Source: Variovorax sp. PBL-H6 (GTDB taxonomy: Bacteria; Pseudomonadota; Gammaproteobacteria; Burkholderiales; Burkholderiaceae_C). From it: a DNA stretch of 64,000 bases. Below, one piece after another: positions 50,913-60,525 of the stretch. The number at the start of each line of letters is the position of its first letter. Positions within the stretch are counted from its first letter, which is position 1. Below the pieces are notes generated by a model. It saw nothing but the letters and a program-made list of their open reading frames with translations. It made no database searches and was not told the DNA's origin. The stretch covers positions 434,001-498,000 of the forward strand of contig NZ_LR594660.1 of NCBI RefSeq assembly GCF_901827155.1. The letters run 5' to 3'. Made by a program: the position numbers and the translations under genes.

Positions 50913-53900
50913 GGGGTCTCCTCGTTTTCAGTGCAATAAGTGACGGTACGCAAAGCTAGCACTGGCGCGGGGGTGGTCTGGGTAGACCGTTGATTTCATT
51001 GACTTTCCTGTTCGCTTTGTAAACGGGTATGGTGGCCTCCCACTTTTGAGGTTCACGATGCAGGGTTGGCACACAACGTTTTTGGGGATGCGTGGGCTCC
51101 CCCGCGATATCAGCGACTTCGAGATGAAGGCATTTTTCACCTTCGATGGTGCCGAGCGCGACGCAATCAATGCACGCCGAGGTGATTCCCACAAGCTTGG
51201 TCTGGCGCTCCATATTGGTTTCCTGCGCATGAGTGGGCGTTTGCTCGGTGCCTTTCGGGTAATTCCAGTAGCCTTGTGGCGCCACCTTGGCAACGAGCTT
51301 GGCATTGCAGCACCAGAAGTCGCCTCGCTGAGAGCCATGTATGAACGCGGGCGCACGCTATTCGATCACCAACAAGTAGCCTGCACGGTCCTTGGATTCC
51401 AGTGGATGAGCGAGCACCAGCGCCGCTCACTGGTACGTGAACTGCGCGACGAAGTGGCGCGCTGCGCCGACCGCGATCAGCTACTCGTGCGGGCGCGTCA
51501 ATGGCTGTACAAGAACAAGCTGGTGATCGTGCACGAGCGGGCAATTCGGACACTGATTGCGGCGGCACTTGCCCAGCTTGAAGTTGAAACAGGCACCGCC
51601 ATCGCCGCCAGCGTTGATCCAGCAACACTTGATCGCTGGCGAGCCTCAGTTTCAGAGCTGCGCCCAGATGGACAAACCCAGCAGAGTTGGCTATGGGCTG
51701 CACCGGCGAAACACTCAACCCGCCAAATCAGCGAGGTACTGGAGCGCATCGACCTGCTTTACACGCTGGACGTTCATAAGCACCTGGCAGACATCCCCGA
51801 TCTCATCTTGCGCCGCTACGCGCGCCGACTTGTCTCCAGGCCGCCCTCAGCCGGAGCCAAGATCAAAGAGCCAGCGCGCACCGTGGAGGTCGCATGCTTT
51901 CTTCGGTATTGCCTGTTCACCACCACAGACCAGTTGATCCTTATGGTGCAGCGCCGGATCGCCGATCTGTGGCGTCAGGCTGCCGCCGATGTCCCCGCTA
52001 CCGTCAATTGGGCCGCAATGTACAAAACGCTGCTCGGCGAACTTGTTGCCTTGAGCGCGCAAGGTGCGGTGCCAGATGCTGAGTTGCGTGCCCGTCTTGA
52101 AGCCTTGATCACCGAAACCCAGAAACGCAAACCACCGAGCAGGGCCTCCCTGGTCCGCGAGGGATTGATTGATGGAATTCGCCCCGTGCGGTCGTTGCTC
52201 GTCGCCATTGCAAAGCTGCCCTGGCAGGCCACCGGCGAGCATCCTGCCATCGAGTACCTTGCCAAGCTGCAAGCTTTATATCTCAAAGGATCCAGAAAGC
52301 TGCCAGTTGAAGTGGTGGCACCAAGTCTGGGAATGATCTGGCAGGTTTCGATCTCCAGCCCAGACCGGGAACGGGCGTTTCAGGCGTTGGAGGTGGCCAC
52401 CCTGTTTGCCCTGCGCCGCGCGGTGCGCAATGGCTCGGTCTGGATTGAGCACAGCCTGAGCTTTCGGGGTCGTGCGCGCTTGTTCTTCACGGACGAGCGT
52501 TGGCAGGCAGAGTCCAAGAAACACTATGCCCGTCTATCGTTACCCAGCAAGGCTGCCACTTTCTTGAAGCCTTTGCTGGCCAGAGTAACTGCCGGTGTCG
52601 ATGCGGTGGCCGCTGCAGCCCGCAGTGGCGTACTGCGCGTGGATGATGAACTCCATTTGTCGCCATTGCCCGCAGAGGACGAAGACCCAGAAGTGACCAA
52701 GCTGCGCGCGGCTTTGGATCACCGCATCGGTGAGGTTCAATTGCCGGAAGTGATTCTGGCCGTTGACGCCCAGGTGCGCTTTAGCTGGATCATGCTCGGA
52801 CGTGAGCCGCGCTCTACCGACGAGCTGCTGATGGTCTATGCCGGCATCATGGCCCACGGCACCAGTCTGACTGCGGTCGAATGCGCGCGCATGATTCCGC
52901 AATTGTCTGCCACCAGCATTCGCCAGGCCATGCGCTGGGCGCGGGACGAACGGCGTCTGAGCCAGGCCTGCCAGGCTGTGCTGGAATTCATGCAGCGACA
53001 CCCGATTGCCGCCACCTGGGGGCGGTCCGATTTGGCATCTTCTGACATGATGACCATGGAGACCACCAAACGGGTGTGGCAAGCCCGGCTTGATCCTCGG
53101 CGCAACACACCTTCCATTGGAATCTACTCCCATGTAAAAGACCGGTGGGGCATCTTCCATGCGCAGCCCTTTGTGCTCAATGAGCGCCAGGCGGGCGTGG
53201 CCATTGAAGGTGTCATCCGCCAAGAAAAGCTGGAGACCAGCCAGCTTGCTGTGGATACCCATGGCTACACCGACTTTGCCATGTCACATGCCCGTTTGCT
53301 TGGTTTTGATCTTTGCCCGCGGTTGAAGGAACTCAAACAGCGCCACCTCTTTGTGCCACGCGGCACCAAAGTGCCCGCAGAAATCGCTGCGGTGTGCGAA
53401 GCCAATGTCGACGTCGCTTTGATCGAAAAGCATTGGGATAGTCTGGTGCACCTGGCAGCCTCGGTCATGAGCGGACATGCCAGTGCGGTGGCAGCTCTTG
53501 CGCGGTTCGGTTCTGCCGCCCAGGGCGATCCAATCTATGAGGCTGGCGTGCAATTGGGGCGGTTGCTGCGTACGGCGTTTTTGGCTGACTACTTTGTCAA
53601 GGACGCTTTCAGGAACGAGTTGCGCCGGGTGCTCAATCGGGGCGAGGCTGTTAACGCCCTCAAGCGCGCCATTTATACCGGCCGGATCAGCCCGGCGCAG
53701 GCCAAACGTGTCGATGAAATGCAGGCTGTGGCCGATGCGTTGAGCCTGATGGCCAACATCGTGATGGCGTGGAATACCTCACAGATGCAGGCGGTCCTGG
53801 ATCGCTGGTCGAACCGCCGCCAGGTCATTCCACCGGAACTGATCGGGAAGATTGCGCCCACCAGGCTGGAGAGCATCAACTTGCGGGGTGTGTTTCGCTT

Positions 53901-54116
53901 CCCGGTTGACCGCTATGCTGACCAAATCCTGCCTTCGCGGCCAAATGCATCGATAACTGGCACCAATGGATGAAACCGACCACGGTTTGACGCCACGAAT
54001 CGCAGATTTGAAAGTGAACAGGAAAGTCAATGAAATCAACGATCTACCAACACCACCTCCGCGCCAGTGCTAGCTTTTCGTACCGTCACTTATTGCACTG
54101 AAAACGAGGAGACCCC
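50913..54116 (+). mobile_element. IS1071 copy 3 (3204 bp)
   Basis: Full length with both long inverted repeats. Its left end lies inside the istB fragment. Confidence 0.93.
51058..53973 (+). CDS. tnpA: IS1071 transposase TnpA, copy 3 (971 aa, intact)
   Basis: Same protein as the copy at 34507-37422, so all notes there apply. An intact transposase in copies 1, 3 and 4 means the composites could still move. Confidence 0.93.
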   Translation: MQGWHTTFLGMRGLPRDISDFEMKAFFTFDGAERDAINARRGDSHKLGLALHIGFLRMSGRLLGAFRVIPVALWRHLGNELGIAAPEVASLRAMYERGRTLFDHQQVACTVLGFQWMSEHQRRSLVRELRDEVARCADRDQLLVRARQWLYKNKLVIVHERAIRTLIAAALAQLEVETGTAIAASVDPATLDRWRASVSELRPDGQTQQSWLWAAPAKHSTRQISEVLERIDLLYTLDVHKHLADIPDLILRRYARRLVSRPPSAGAKIKEPARTVEVACFLRYCLFTTTDQLILMVQRRIADLWRQAAADVPATVNWAAMYKTLLGELVALSAQGAVPDAELRARLEALITETQKRKPPSRASLVREGLIDGIRPVRSLLVAIAKLPWQATGEHPAIEYLAKLQALYLKGSRKLPVEVVAPSLGMIWQVSISSPDRERAFQALEVATLFALRRAVRNGSVWIEHSLSFRGRARLFFTDERWQAESKKHYARLSLPSKAATFLKPLLARVTAGVDAVAAAARSGVLRVDDELHLSPLPAEDEDPEVTKLRAALDHRIGEVQLPEVILAVDAQVRFSWIMLGREPRSTDELLMVYAGIMAHGTSLTAVECARMIPQLSATSIRQAMRWARDERRLSQACQAVLEFMQRHPIAATWGRSDLASSDMMTMETTKRVWQARLDPRRNTPSIGIYSHVKDRWGIFHAQPFVLNERQAGVAIEGVIRQEKLETSQLAVDTHGYTDFAMSHARLLGFDLCPRLKELKQRHLFVPRGTKVPAEIAAVCEANVDVALIEKHWDSLVHLAASVMSGHASAVAALARFGSAAQGDPIYEAGVQLGRLLRTAFLADYFVKDAFRNELRRVLNRGEAVNALKRAIYTGRISPAQAKRVDEMQAVADALSLMANIVMAWNTSQMQAVLDRWSNRRQVIPPELIGKIAPTRLESINLRGVFRFPVDRYADQILPSRPNASITGTNG

Positions 54117-55217
54117 GATTAGCGCCATCGAGCGCTGCCGCACGTCCGCGCTGGGTGGTCACGTCGAGCAGTGCGACGCCTGCGGGCACCAGCGCATCGC
54201 TTTCAACAGTTGCCGCAACAGGCACTGTCCGAAGTGCCAGTCGCTGGTGCGCGCCCAGTGGCTGCAGGACCGGCAGGCCGAACTGCTGCCGGTCGAGTAC
54301 TTTCACATCGTCTTCACCGTACCGCAGGAGATTGCCGCCATCGCGTACCAGAACAAGGCCGTGGTGTACGACATCCTGTTTCACGCCACCTCTGAGACGC
54401 TGCGCACCATCGCCGCCGACCCCAAACATCTCGGAGCCGAGATCGGCTTCATCACCATCCTGCATACCTGGGGCCAGAACTTGCTGCATCACCCGCATCT
54501 GCACTGCGTCGTGCCCGGCGGTGGGGTGGCCCCGGACGGCAAGCGCTGGATCGCCTGCCGAGCGGGCTTCTTCCTGCCGGTGCGGGTGCTGTCGCGGCTG
54601 TTTCGCCGCCTGTTCCTGACACAGTTGCGCAGCGCCTTCGACAACGGGGAACTGCGCTTCTTCAACGGCCTGGCTGCGCTACAGGATTGCGATGCCTTCG
54701 CCAGCTACCTGGCGCCCGCAACCCAGGCCGAGTGGGTGGTCTACGCCAAGCCACCTTTCGGCGGGCCCGAGCAGGTCCTGAACTACCTCGGGCGCTACAC
54801 CCATCGCGTGGCGATCTCCAACAACCGCCTGGTCGACTTCGCCGATGGCGAGGTGGCCTTTGCGTGGAAGGACTACCGCCACGAATCGCGCCACAAGGTC
54901 ATGCGCCTGGATGCCCAGGAGTTCGTCCGCCGCTTCCTGCTGCATGTCCTGCCCCTGGATTCCAGCGCATCCGCCACTATGGGCTCCTGGCCAACCGCTA
55001 TCGCGAGACCAAGCTCGACCACTGTCGCCAGCTGCTGGCGGCACCCGCACCGGTCGTGGAGTTGCCCGATGCACCGCTGGACTATCGGGACCGCTATCAG
55101 CGCCTGACTGGCGTGTCTCTGCGCGACTGCCAGCATTGCGGTCGTGGCCAGATGGTGCGAATCGAATCCTTTCTGCCGGGAACCTTGCCGCGCGGTCCGC
55201 CGCCCATCCCCTCATGA
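54067..55217 (+). pseudogene. IS91-family transposase, frameshifted copy 3
   Basis: The frame is correct up to residue 296 and then shifts in the C4 run at 54952-54955; the family frame continues to the stop at 55217. The break point equals that of copy 2. Confidence 0.7.
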
Positions 55218-55584
55218 ACACAAGCCCGGCCTTCACCCCATGCGCTTCCAGATCCGTGTCGCGAAGCGATAGGTGTCCCTTTGCATGCTCACGCCCATCA
55301 ATGGCGAGAGCCTCTCGCCACGCCCTCGTGGCAGCGCCAATGCACACGCCGCAGCCCCCGTTCTTCGGTGCCAGCTCAACCCAGCGCTGCAATTTCCTCA
55401 GCCTTGCGCACCTGCGCCTCGCGCTTGGACAAGTCGGTGCTGATTCAATCCCCATAGCGCACCACCACCTGGACGGCGGTTTAGTTCAACGGGATCTTTA
55501 GCCTACCGGCTGCGGAACAGGCGTCGCGGGGTTGATCAGCGTCTGCGCGCCGCAGCCGCCAGGCTAAAGACTCTCTGCATTATG
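54117..55584 (+). mobile_element. IS91-family element, 5'-truncated (copy 3)
   Basis: Same truncation and tail as copy 1, including the tail stem-loop (about 55496-55569). The C run at 54952-54955 has one base fewer than in copy 1. Confidence 0.75.
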
Positions 55585-55976
55585 CACAGCTGTACATAAA
55601 GGCTGACTGCAGCCGGTCAGGTTTTGCAGCCCAATGACAGTCGCCGCCGAAACCTGCCATTCGTCATCCTGCGAGGCGCCCAACCGCTGTAAATTCGGCA
55701 GCGGCCACTCATCAGCGATGGGCTATTGCCTGCCATGCGTTGCCCTGCCAATGTCAGATGTTGTCATCGCCCAGACCTGACCCCGAGTGAGTACGTCAAA
55801 AAGAGGTCGGGTCAACAAGCCGGAAGCCGTCCAACTCCAGTTTGAAAGTGTCCGGATATGGGGGAGACGTCACAACTTCGAACTGGAAGATGATAATTGT
55901 CTACAGAAGCGGTTGAAGTCCAGTACATTGATACGCGTGCTACTCCTTTCCATTCTTAAGCAACGGGGGCCAGCTG
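55585..55976. other. Core, regulator-side region, composite 2
   Basis: Reverse complement of 42063-42454. It begins at the junction palindrome TATGCACAGCTGTACATA (55581-55598). No gene is evident apart from the decayed frame 55787-56017 with FELEDDNCLQKR. Confidence 0.4.
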
Positions 55977-57008
55977 TTGACCTGCAGCATTCGAACCTTT
56001 TCGACCTACCTCAATGATGTCGATCGACTTCTAGAGGAAATGCCCCCGCTTTCTGCTCTGGATGGGTGCGTGAGGCGGCTGGCTAAGGTGCTGGGCTTTG
56101 ATTCGGCCTGGTATGGGTTCCTGGGCTGGGAGACTTCAAGCGCGGGCAATGGCGTGCCGTCAAACTCAAGCAATACCGGCCCGGTGATGCATGGCACGGC
56201 TGCGCTGAACCTGCCGGGTGACTTCTATCAAACATGGCAGGCGATGAGCCACGAAGATCTGTTGCTTGATCAGATTCGCAAGGCCCCGAGACGAGTTGCC
56301 ACGTACCTGCGAAGTCAAGCCGTGCAGACGGACGGGATGATGGCGATGGTGGATCGGTATGGCATCGGGTCCATCGCCACAGCCACCCAGATACGAACGG
56401 ATCATCAAGGCTCATTGTTCTTGGCCTGTTTGCGCCATGGGGGATCGTCCGTGCGCCGCTGGCACAACGGAGAACGCGATTTTCTGTACGCATCGGTTGA
56501 GGTGTTGGACCGACAAATCCGCCAACGGGCAGACGTGACTGCCGCGACTAGCGGTGAGGGTGTTGAGCTGCTGGTCTCCGCTGCCGGGCACTGCGTCTTT
56601 GGCGGTGCCGGGTTGCTTGCCTTGGGAATGGATGCTGAGGGCCCCGTCCGCGATAAGTTGCAGGCAGCCATCCGAACGGCACTGACGCGCACCGGTCGAC
56701 TCGTGGCTGATGATTTGGGACTGGTCATCACCGCGAAGCCAGCCAAAGTCGACGACGGCGCTGGACTTCGGAGAGTGCACGTCAGACCCCTGTCACCGGT
56801 CAGTCGGTTAAGCCCGCGCGAAGCGGAAGTGGCAGCACTCTTGACCCAAGGCCTCAGCCATAAACACGTCGCGCGCCATCTGGGTATTTCCCCGGCTACG
56901 GTGCGCAATCAGACGAGCCAAATCTACGACAAGCTGGGCGTCCACAACCGAGCGACGCTGGCCTCCGTCCTTGCTTCGGCCAGCCCCGACCGATCTTCGC
57001 CACCATAG
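55977..57008 (+). CDS. LuxR-type transcriptional regulator (343 aa, intact)
   Basis: The C-terminal 60 residues are a LuxR/GerE HTH: LSPREAEVAALLTQGLSHKH then VARHLGISPATVRNQTSQIY and DKLGVHNRATLASVL. The first 270 residues resemble a GAF/PAS-like sensory part (VLGFDSAWYGFLGWE...), with no autoinducer-domain signature that I can see and no receiver Asp. It probably senses a small molecule and controls the amidase, which starts 86 bp downstream on the same strand. The start TTG 55977 (MTCSIRTFSTYL) is uncertain. In composite 1 the same gene is frameshifted. Confidence 0.85.
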   Translation: MTCSIRTFSTYLNDVDRLLEEMPPLSALDGCVRRLAKVLGFDSAWYGFLGWETSSAGNGVPSNSSNTGPVMHGTAALNLPGDFYQTWQAMSHEDLLLDQIRKAPRRVATYLRSQAVQTDGMMAMVDRYGIGSIATATQIRTDHQGSLFLACLRHGGSSVRRWHNGERDFLYASVEVLDRQIRQRADVTAATSGEGVELLVSAAGHCVFGGAGLLALGMDAEGPVRDKLQAAIRTALTRTGRLVADDLGLVITAKPAKVDDGAGLRRVHVRPLSPVSRLSPREAEVAALLTQGLSHKHVARHLGISPATVRNQTSQIYDKLGVHNRATLASVLASASPDRSSPP

Positions 57009-57094
57009 GTCATTTGCATCATTCAAAAGATTGACGCTTTGCTGCAAGCTCTCTTTGCCCTGAAGTGACAGGACATAAATAAGGAGCTTGAGAC

Positions 57095-58522
57095 ATGGAC
57101 TTGAAGGACTACAGCGCACATGACGCCACTGGATTGGCCGATTTGGTCAGAGCCGGAGAAGTGAGCGGAGCAGAACTCACCGACTGTGCCAACCGCGCAA
57201 TCGATTCGGTAAACGGTTCAATCAATGCCGTTGTCCGCAGGCTGGACCCTCCAGTGATGGGCGACAGCGAGGGCGCTTTTGCTGGCGTGCCATTTTTGGT
57301 CAAGGACCAGGTTCTGGCGGTAGGCGGCGTGCCGCAAATGATGGGCACCCGCATGCTGGCCAAGGGCGAGTTCATTCCTCCGGCAGACAGTGAACTGTTC
57401 ACGCGCTTTCGCAAGGCGGGCCTCAACACCATCGGGATCACAGCAACGCCCGAGTTCGGCTTCAACGCCACCACCGAGTCGGTTCTTCACGGGCCCACCC
57501 GCAACCCCTACAACCTCGATCGCTCTTCTGGCGGCTCTTCAGGGGGTTCAGCGGCCGCTGTAGCGGCTGGCATTGTGCCCGTGGCGCATGCCAACGATGC
57601 CGCAGGTTCCATACGGATTCCAGCGGCCTCTTGCGGCCTGATCGGATTGAAACCATCTCGGGGCCGAACGCCTCTTGGCCCTTACCACGGGATGCCAGTG
57701 CTCGGTATGGCCTGCGAATTCGCCGTGACCCGAACGGTACGCGATTGCGCGGCATTGCTCGATGCTGTCGCAGGCCCCGACATCGGCGCGACCCAAGGCA
57801 TCGCCTTGCCAACCCAGTCCTACGTGCGCGCGATTGCTTCCGACACCCGGCCACTGAAAGTAGCGTTGGTGCGGCAGTGGCCCAAGGCGCCGGCGGTGGA
57901 GCGGCAAATCGACGAGGCGCTGCAGCGCACCGCCCGCTTGTTGGAGGCCCAGGGGCATGTGATTGAGGAAACGGCGCCTGTCTATGACGTTGATGCTTTC
58001 ATGCGCGCGAATTTTTCGGCGTGGATGTCTTTCCTTGCGGTGGGGGTCAATGGGTTGAAAGCCGCTATGGGCCGTGAACCTGGGCCAGATGTGCTTGAGG
58101 CAGTGACGCTGGCCTGCGCGCAGGCGGGCAACGCATTGACGGCGATGGACATCGAGGATGTGTTTGCCGTGATGAACACCATGTCCCGAAGTCTCGGCGT
58201 ATTTCTCACGCGCTACGACATCATCTTGATGCCCGCCTTGAAACGCACGCCACTGCCCCTTGGGTACCTGGATCAAAACGATGCGAGTCTCGACGCTCAT
58301 GGCTGGTACGACCGGCTCTTCGATGCGATTCCTTTCACGGCGCAGTTCAACATGACCGGACTGCCAGCGCTAACCTTGCCAGCAGGCATGCATGACGAGA
58401 TGCCCGTCCCCATTCAAATGGTGGCGGGAATGGGGCGTGAAGATGTTTTGCTTCAGGTCGCTCGTGACCTTGAACGATTGCAGCCTTGGCGAGCATTCAG
58501 GCCCAAAGTGTTCGCTCAATAA
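57095..58522 (+). CDS. Amidase-signature hydrolase, composite 2 copy (475 aa)
   Basis: Identical in protein to the copy at 39518-40945: Lys70, Ser148 and Ser172 form the Ser-Ser-Lys triad of the amidase signature family. ATG 57095 has AAGGAGCT about 8 bases before it. Between luxR and this start, TTGACG at about 57030 could be a -35 element, with CAAAAG/GCTTTG half-sites around it as a possible regulator site. Here the regulator is whole, so this copy is the better candidate for regulated expression. Substrate cannot be read from sequence; gatA-type tRNA amidation is unlikely because gatB/C are absent. Confidence 0.87.
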   Translation: MDLKDYSAHDATGLADLVRAGEVSGAELTDCANRAIDSVNGSINAVVRRLDPPVMGDSEGAFAGVPFLVKDQVLAVGGVPQMMGTRMLAKGEFIPPADSELFTRFRKAGLNTIGITATPEFGFNATTESVLHGPTRNPYNLDRSSGGSSGGSAAAVAAGIVPVAHANDAAGSIRIPAASCGLIGLKPSRGRTPLGPYHGMPVLGMACEFAVTRTVRDCAALLDAVAGPDIGATQGIALPTQSYVRAIASDTRPLKVALVRQWPKAPAVERQIDEALQRTARLLEAQGHVIEETAPVYDVDAFMRANFSAWMSFLAVGVNGLKAAMGREPGPDVLEAVTLACAQAGNALTAMDIEDVFAVMNTMSRSLGVFLTRYDIILMPALKRTPLPLGYLDQNDASLDAHGWYDRLFDAIPFTAQFNMTGLPALTLPAGMHDEMPVPIQMVAGMGREDVLLQVARDLERLQPWRAFRPKVFAQ

Positions 58523-59005
58523 AAGTGGATTCTTCAAACCTGCTCAACTCAAGCCTTTGACGTTCCCGGGAAACCTCAAACAAAGTTAAAACACCGGGGG
58601 TCAGATGTTGGTATCCGTTCTCGGTCTTCGCACTGGCATTTTTGAATGTGGCGAACCCTGAGGAAATCAATATGCGCTACCCATAAGGTTCCTGTGCGGA
58701 CGCTAGGACAGGTGTAGACTTCTGGAAGGTGGGCTTCACCCGCTTCGCTAAACAGTTTTCAACTTCCAGTTCAAAGATACTCATAGTCCATGGATGCCTT
58801 GAGATCGATAGCACCTGTTGGGCCTTGGGGGCGTCGTCGTTCGAGACAAAGCGCAGTAGCGACATTTCCCCAAAGTCGGCCGTATCTAAAACTGGACATA
58901 GGGCCTCAGAGGCTGCGTATCCCTCCGATGGCGGCTTGGGTACAAAGAGCGAGAAGTCATGGCGCTCCCGCAACCAGCAGCAACCGCTGCTTATGGAAAG
59001 CTCTC
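58523..59005. other. Core, amidase-distal region, composite 2
   Basis: Reverse complement of 39036-39517. It ends at the palindrome TATGGAAAGCTCTCCATA (58992-59009). No gene is seen except the decayed minus-strand frame 58973-58677. Confidence 0.4.
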
Positions 59006-60475
59006 CATAATGCAGAGAGTCTTTAGCCTGGCGGCTGCGGCGCGCAGACGCTGATCAACCCCGCGACGCCTGTTCCGCAGCCGGTAGGCTAAAGATCCCG
59101 TTGAACTAAACCGCCGTCCAGGTGGTGGTGCGCTATGGGGATTGAATCAGCACCGACTTGTCCAAGCGCGAGGCGCAGGTGCGCAAGGCTGAGGAAATTG
59201 CAGCGCTGGGTTGAGCTGGCACCGAAGAACGGGGGGCTGCGGCGTGTGCATTGGCGCTGCCACGAGGGCGTGGCGAGAGGCTCTCGCCATTGATGGGCGT
59301 GAGCATGCAAAGGGACACCTATCGCTTCGCGACACGGATCTGGAAGCGCATGGGGTGAAGGCCGGGCTTGTGTTCATGAGGGGATGGGCGGCGGACCGCG
59401 CGGCAAGGTTCCCGGCAGAAAGGATTCGATTCGCACCATCTGGCCACGACCGCAATGCTGGCAGTCGCGCAGAGACACGCCAGTCAGGCGCTGATAGCGG
59501 TCCCGATAGTCCAGCGGTGCATCGGGCAACTCCACGACCGGTGCGGGTGCCGCCAGCAGCTGGCGACAGTGGTCGAGCTTGGTCTCGCGATAGCGGTTGG
59601 CCAGGAGCCCATAGTGGCGGATGCGCTGGAATCCAGGGGGCAGGACATGCAGCAGGAAGCGGCGGACGAACTCCTGGGCATCCAGGCGCATGACCTTGTG
59701 GCGCGATTCGTGGCGGTAGTCCTTCCACGCAAAGGCCACCTCGCCATCGGCGAAGTCGACCAGGCGGTTGTTGGAGATCGCCACGCGATGGGTGTAGCGC
59801 CCGAGGTAGTTCAGGACCTGCTCGGGCCCGCCGAAAGGTGGCTTGGCGTAGACCACCCACTCGGCCTGGGTTGCGGGCGCCAGGTAGCTGGCGAAGGCAT
59901 CGCAATCCTGTAGCGCAGCCAGGCCGTTGAAGAAGCGCAGTTCCCCGTTGTCGAAGGCGCTGCGCAACTGTGTCAGGAACAGGCGGCGAAACAGCCGCGA
60001 CAGCACCCGCACCGGCAGGAAGAAGCCCGCTCGGCAGGCGATCCAGCGCTTGCCGTCCGGGGCCACCCCACCGCCGGGCACGACGCAGTGCAGATGCGGG
60101 TGATGCAGCAAGTTCTGGCCCCAGGTATGCAGGATGGTGATGAAGCCGATCTCGGCTCCGAGATGTTTGGGGTCGGCGGCGATGGTGCGCAGCGTCTCAG
60201 AGGTGGCGTGAAACAGGATGTCGTACACCACGGCCTTGTTCTGGTACGCGATGGCGGCAATCTCCTGCGGTACGGTGAAGACGATGTGAAAGTACTCGAC
60301 CGGCAGCAGTTCGGCCTGCCGGTCCTGCAGCCACTGGGCGCGCACCAGCGACTGGCACTTCGGACAGTGCCTGTTGCGGCAACTGTTGAAAGCGATGCGC
60401 TGGTGCCCGCAGGCGTCGCACTGCTCGACGTGACCACCCAGCGCGGACGTGCGGCAGCGCTCGATGGCGCTAATC
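59006..60475 (-). mobile_element. IS91-family element, 5'-truncated (copy 4)
   Basis: Inverted copy with the intact (C5) transposase frame, the same IS1071 truncation point, and the tail stem-loop (about 59021-59094). Confidence 0.75.
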
Positions 60476-60525
60476 GGGGTCTCCTCGTTTTCAGTGCAAT
60501 AAGTGACGGTACGAAAAGCTAGCAC
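59374..60525 (-). CDS. IS91-family transposase, N-terminally replaced (383 aa, copy 4)
   Basis: Same protein as copy 1 (37516-38667): zinc cysteines, HHPHLH and YLGRYTHR all present, first 17 residues read from the IS1071 repeat. Confidence 0.75.
   Translation of the reverse strand: MLAFRTVTYCTENEETPISAIERCRTSALGGHVEQCDACGHQRIAFNSCRNRHCPKCQSLVRAQWLQDRQAELLPVEYFHIVFTVPQEIAAIAYQNKAVVYDILFHATSETLRTIAADPKHLGAEIGFITILHTWGQNLLHHPHLHCVVPGGGVAPDGKRWIACRAGFFLPVRVLSRLFRRLFLTQLRSAFDNGELRFFNGLAALQDCDAFASYLAPATQAEWVVYAKPPFGGPEQVLNYLGRYTHRVAISNNRLVDFADGEVAFAWKDYRHESRHKVMRLDAQEFVRRFLLHVLPPGFQRIRHYGLLANRYRETKLDHCRQLLAAPAPVVELPDAPLDYRDRYQRLTGVSLRDCQHCGRGQMVRIESFLPGTLPRGPPPIPS

Noticed and set aside
57095..58522. 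Amidase as GatA of the tRNA amidotransferase
   Set aside because: No gatB or gatC nearby, the gene is regulated by LuxR and carried by IS1071, and it is duplicated with its regulator.
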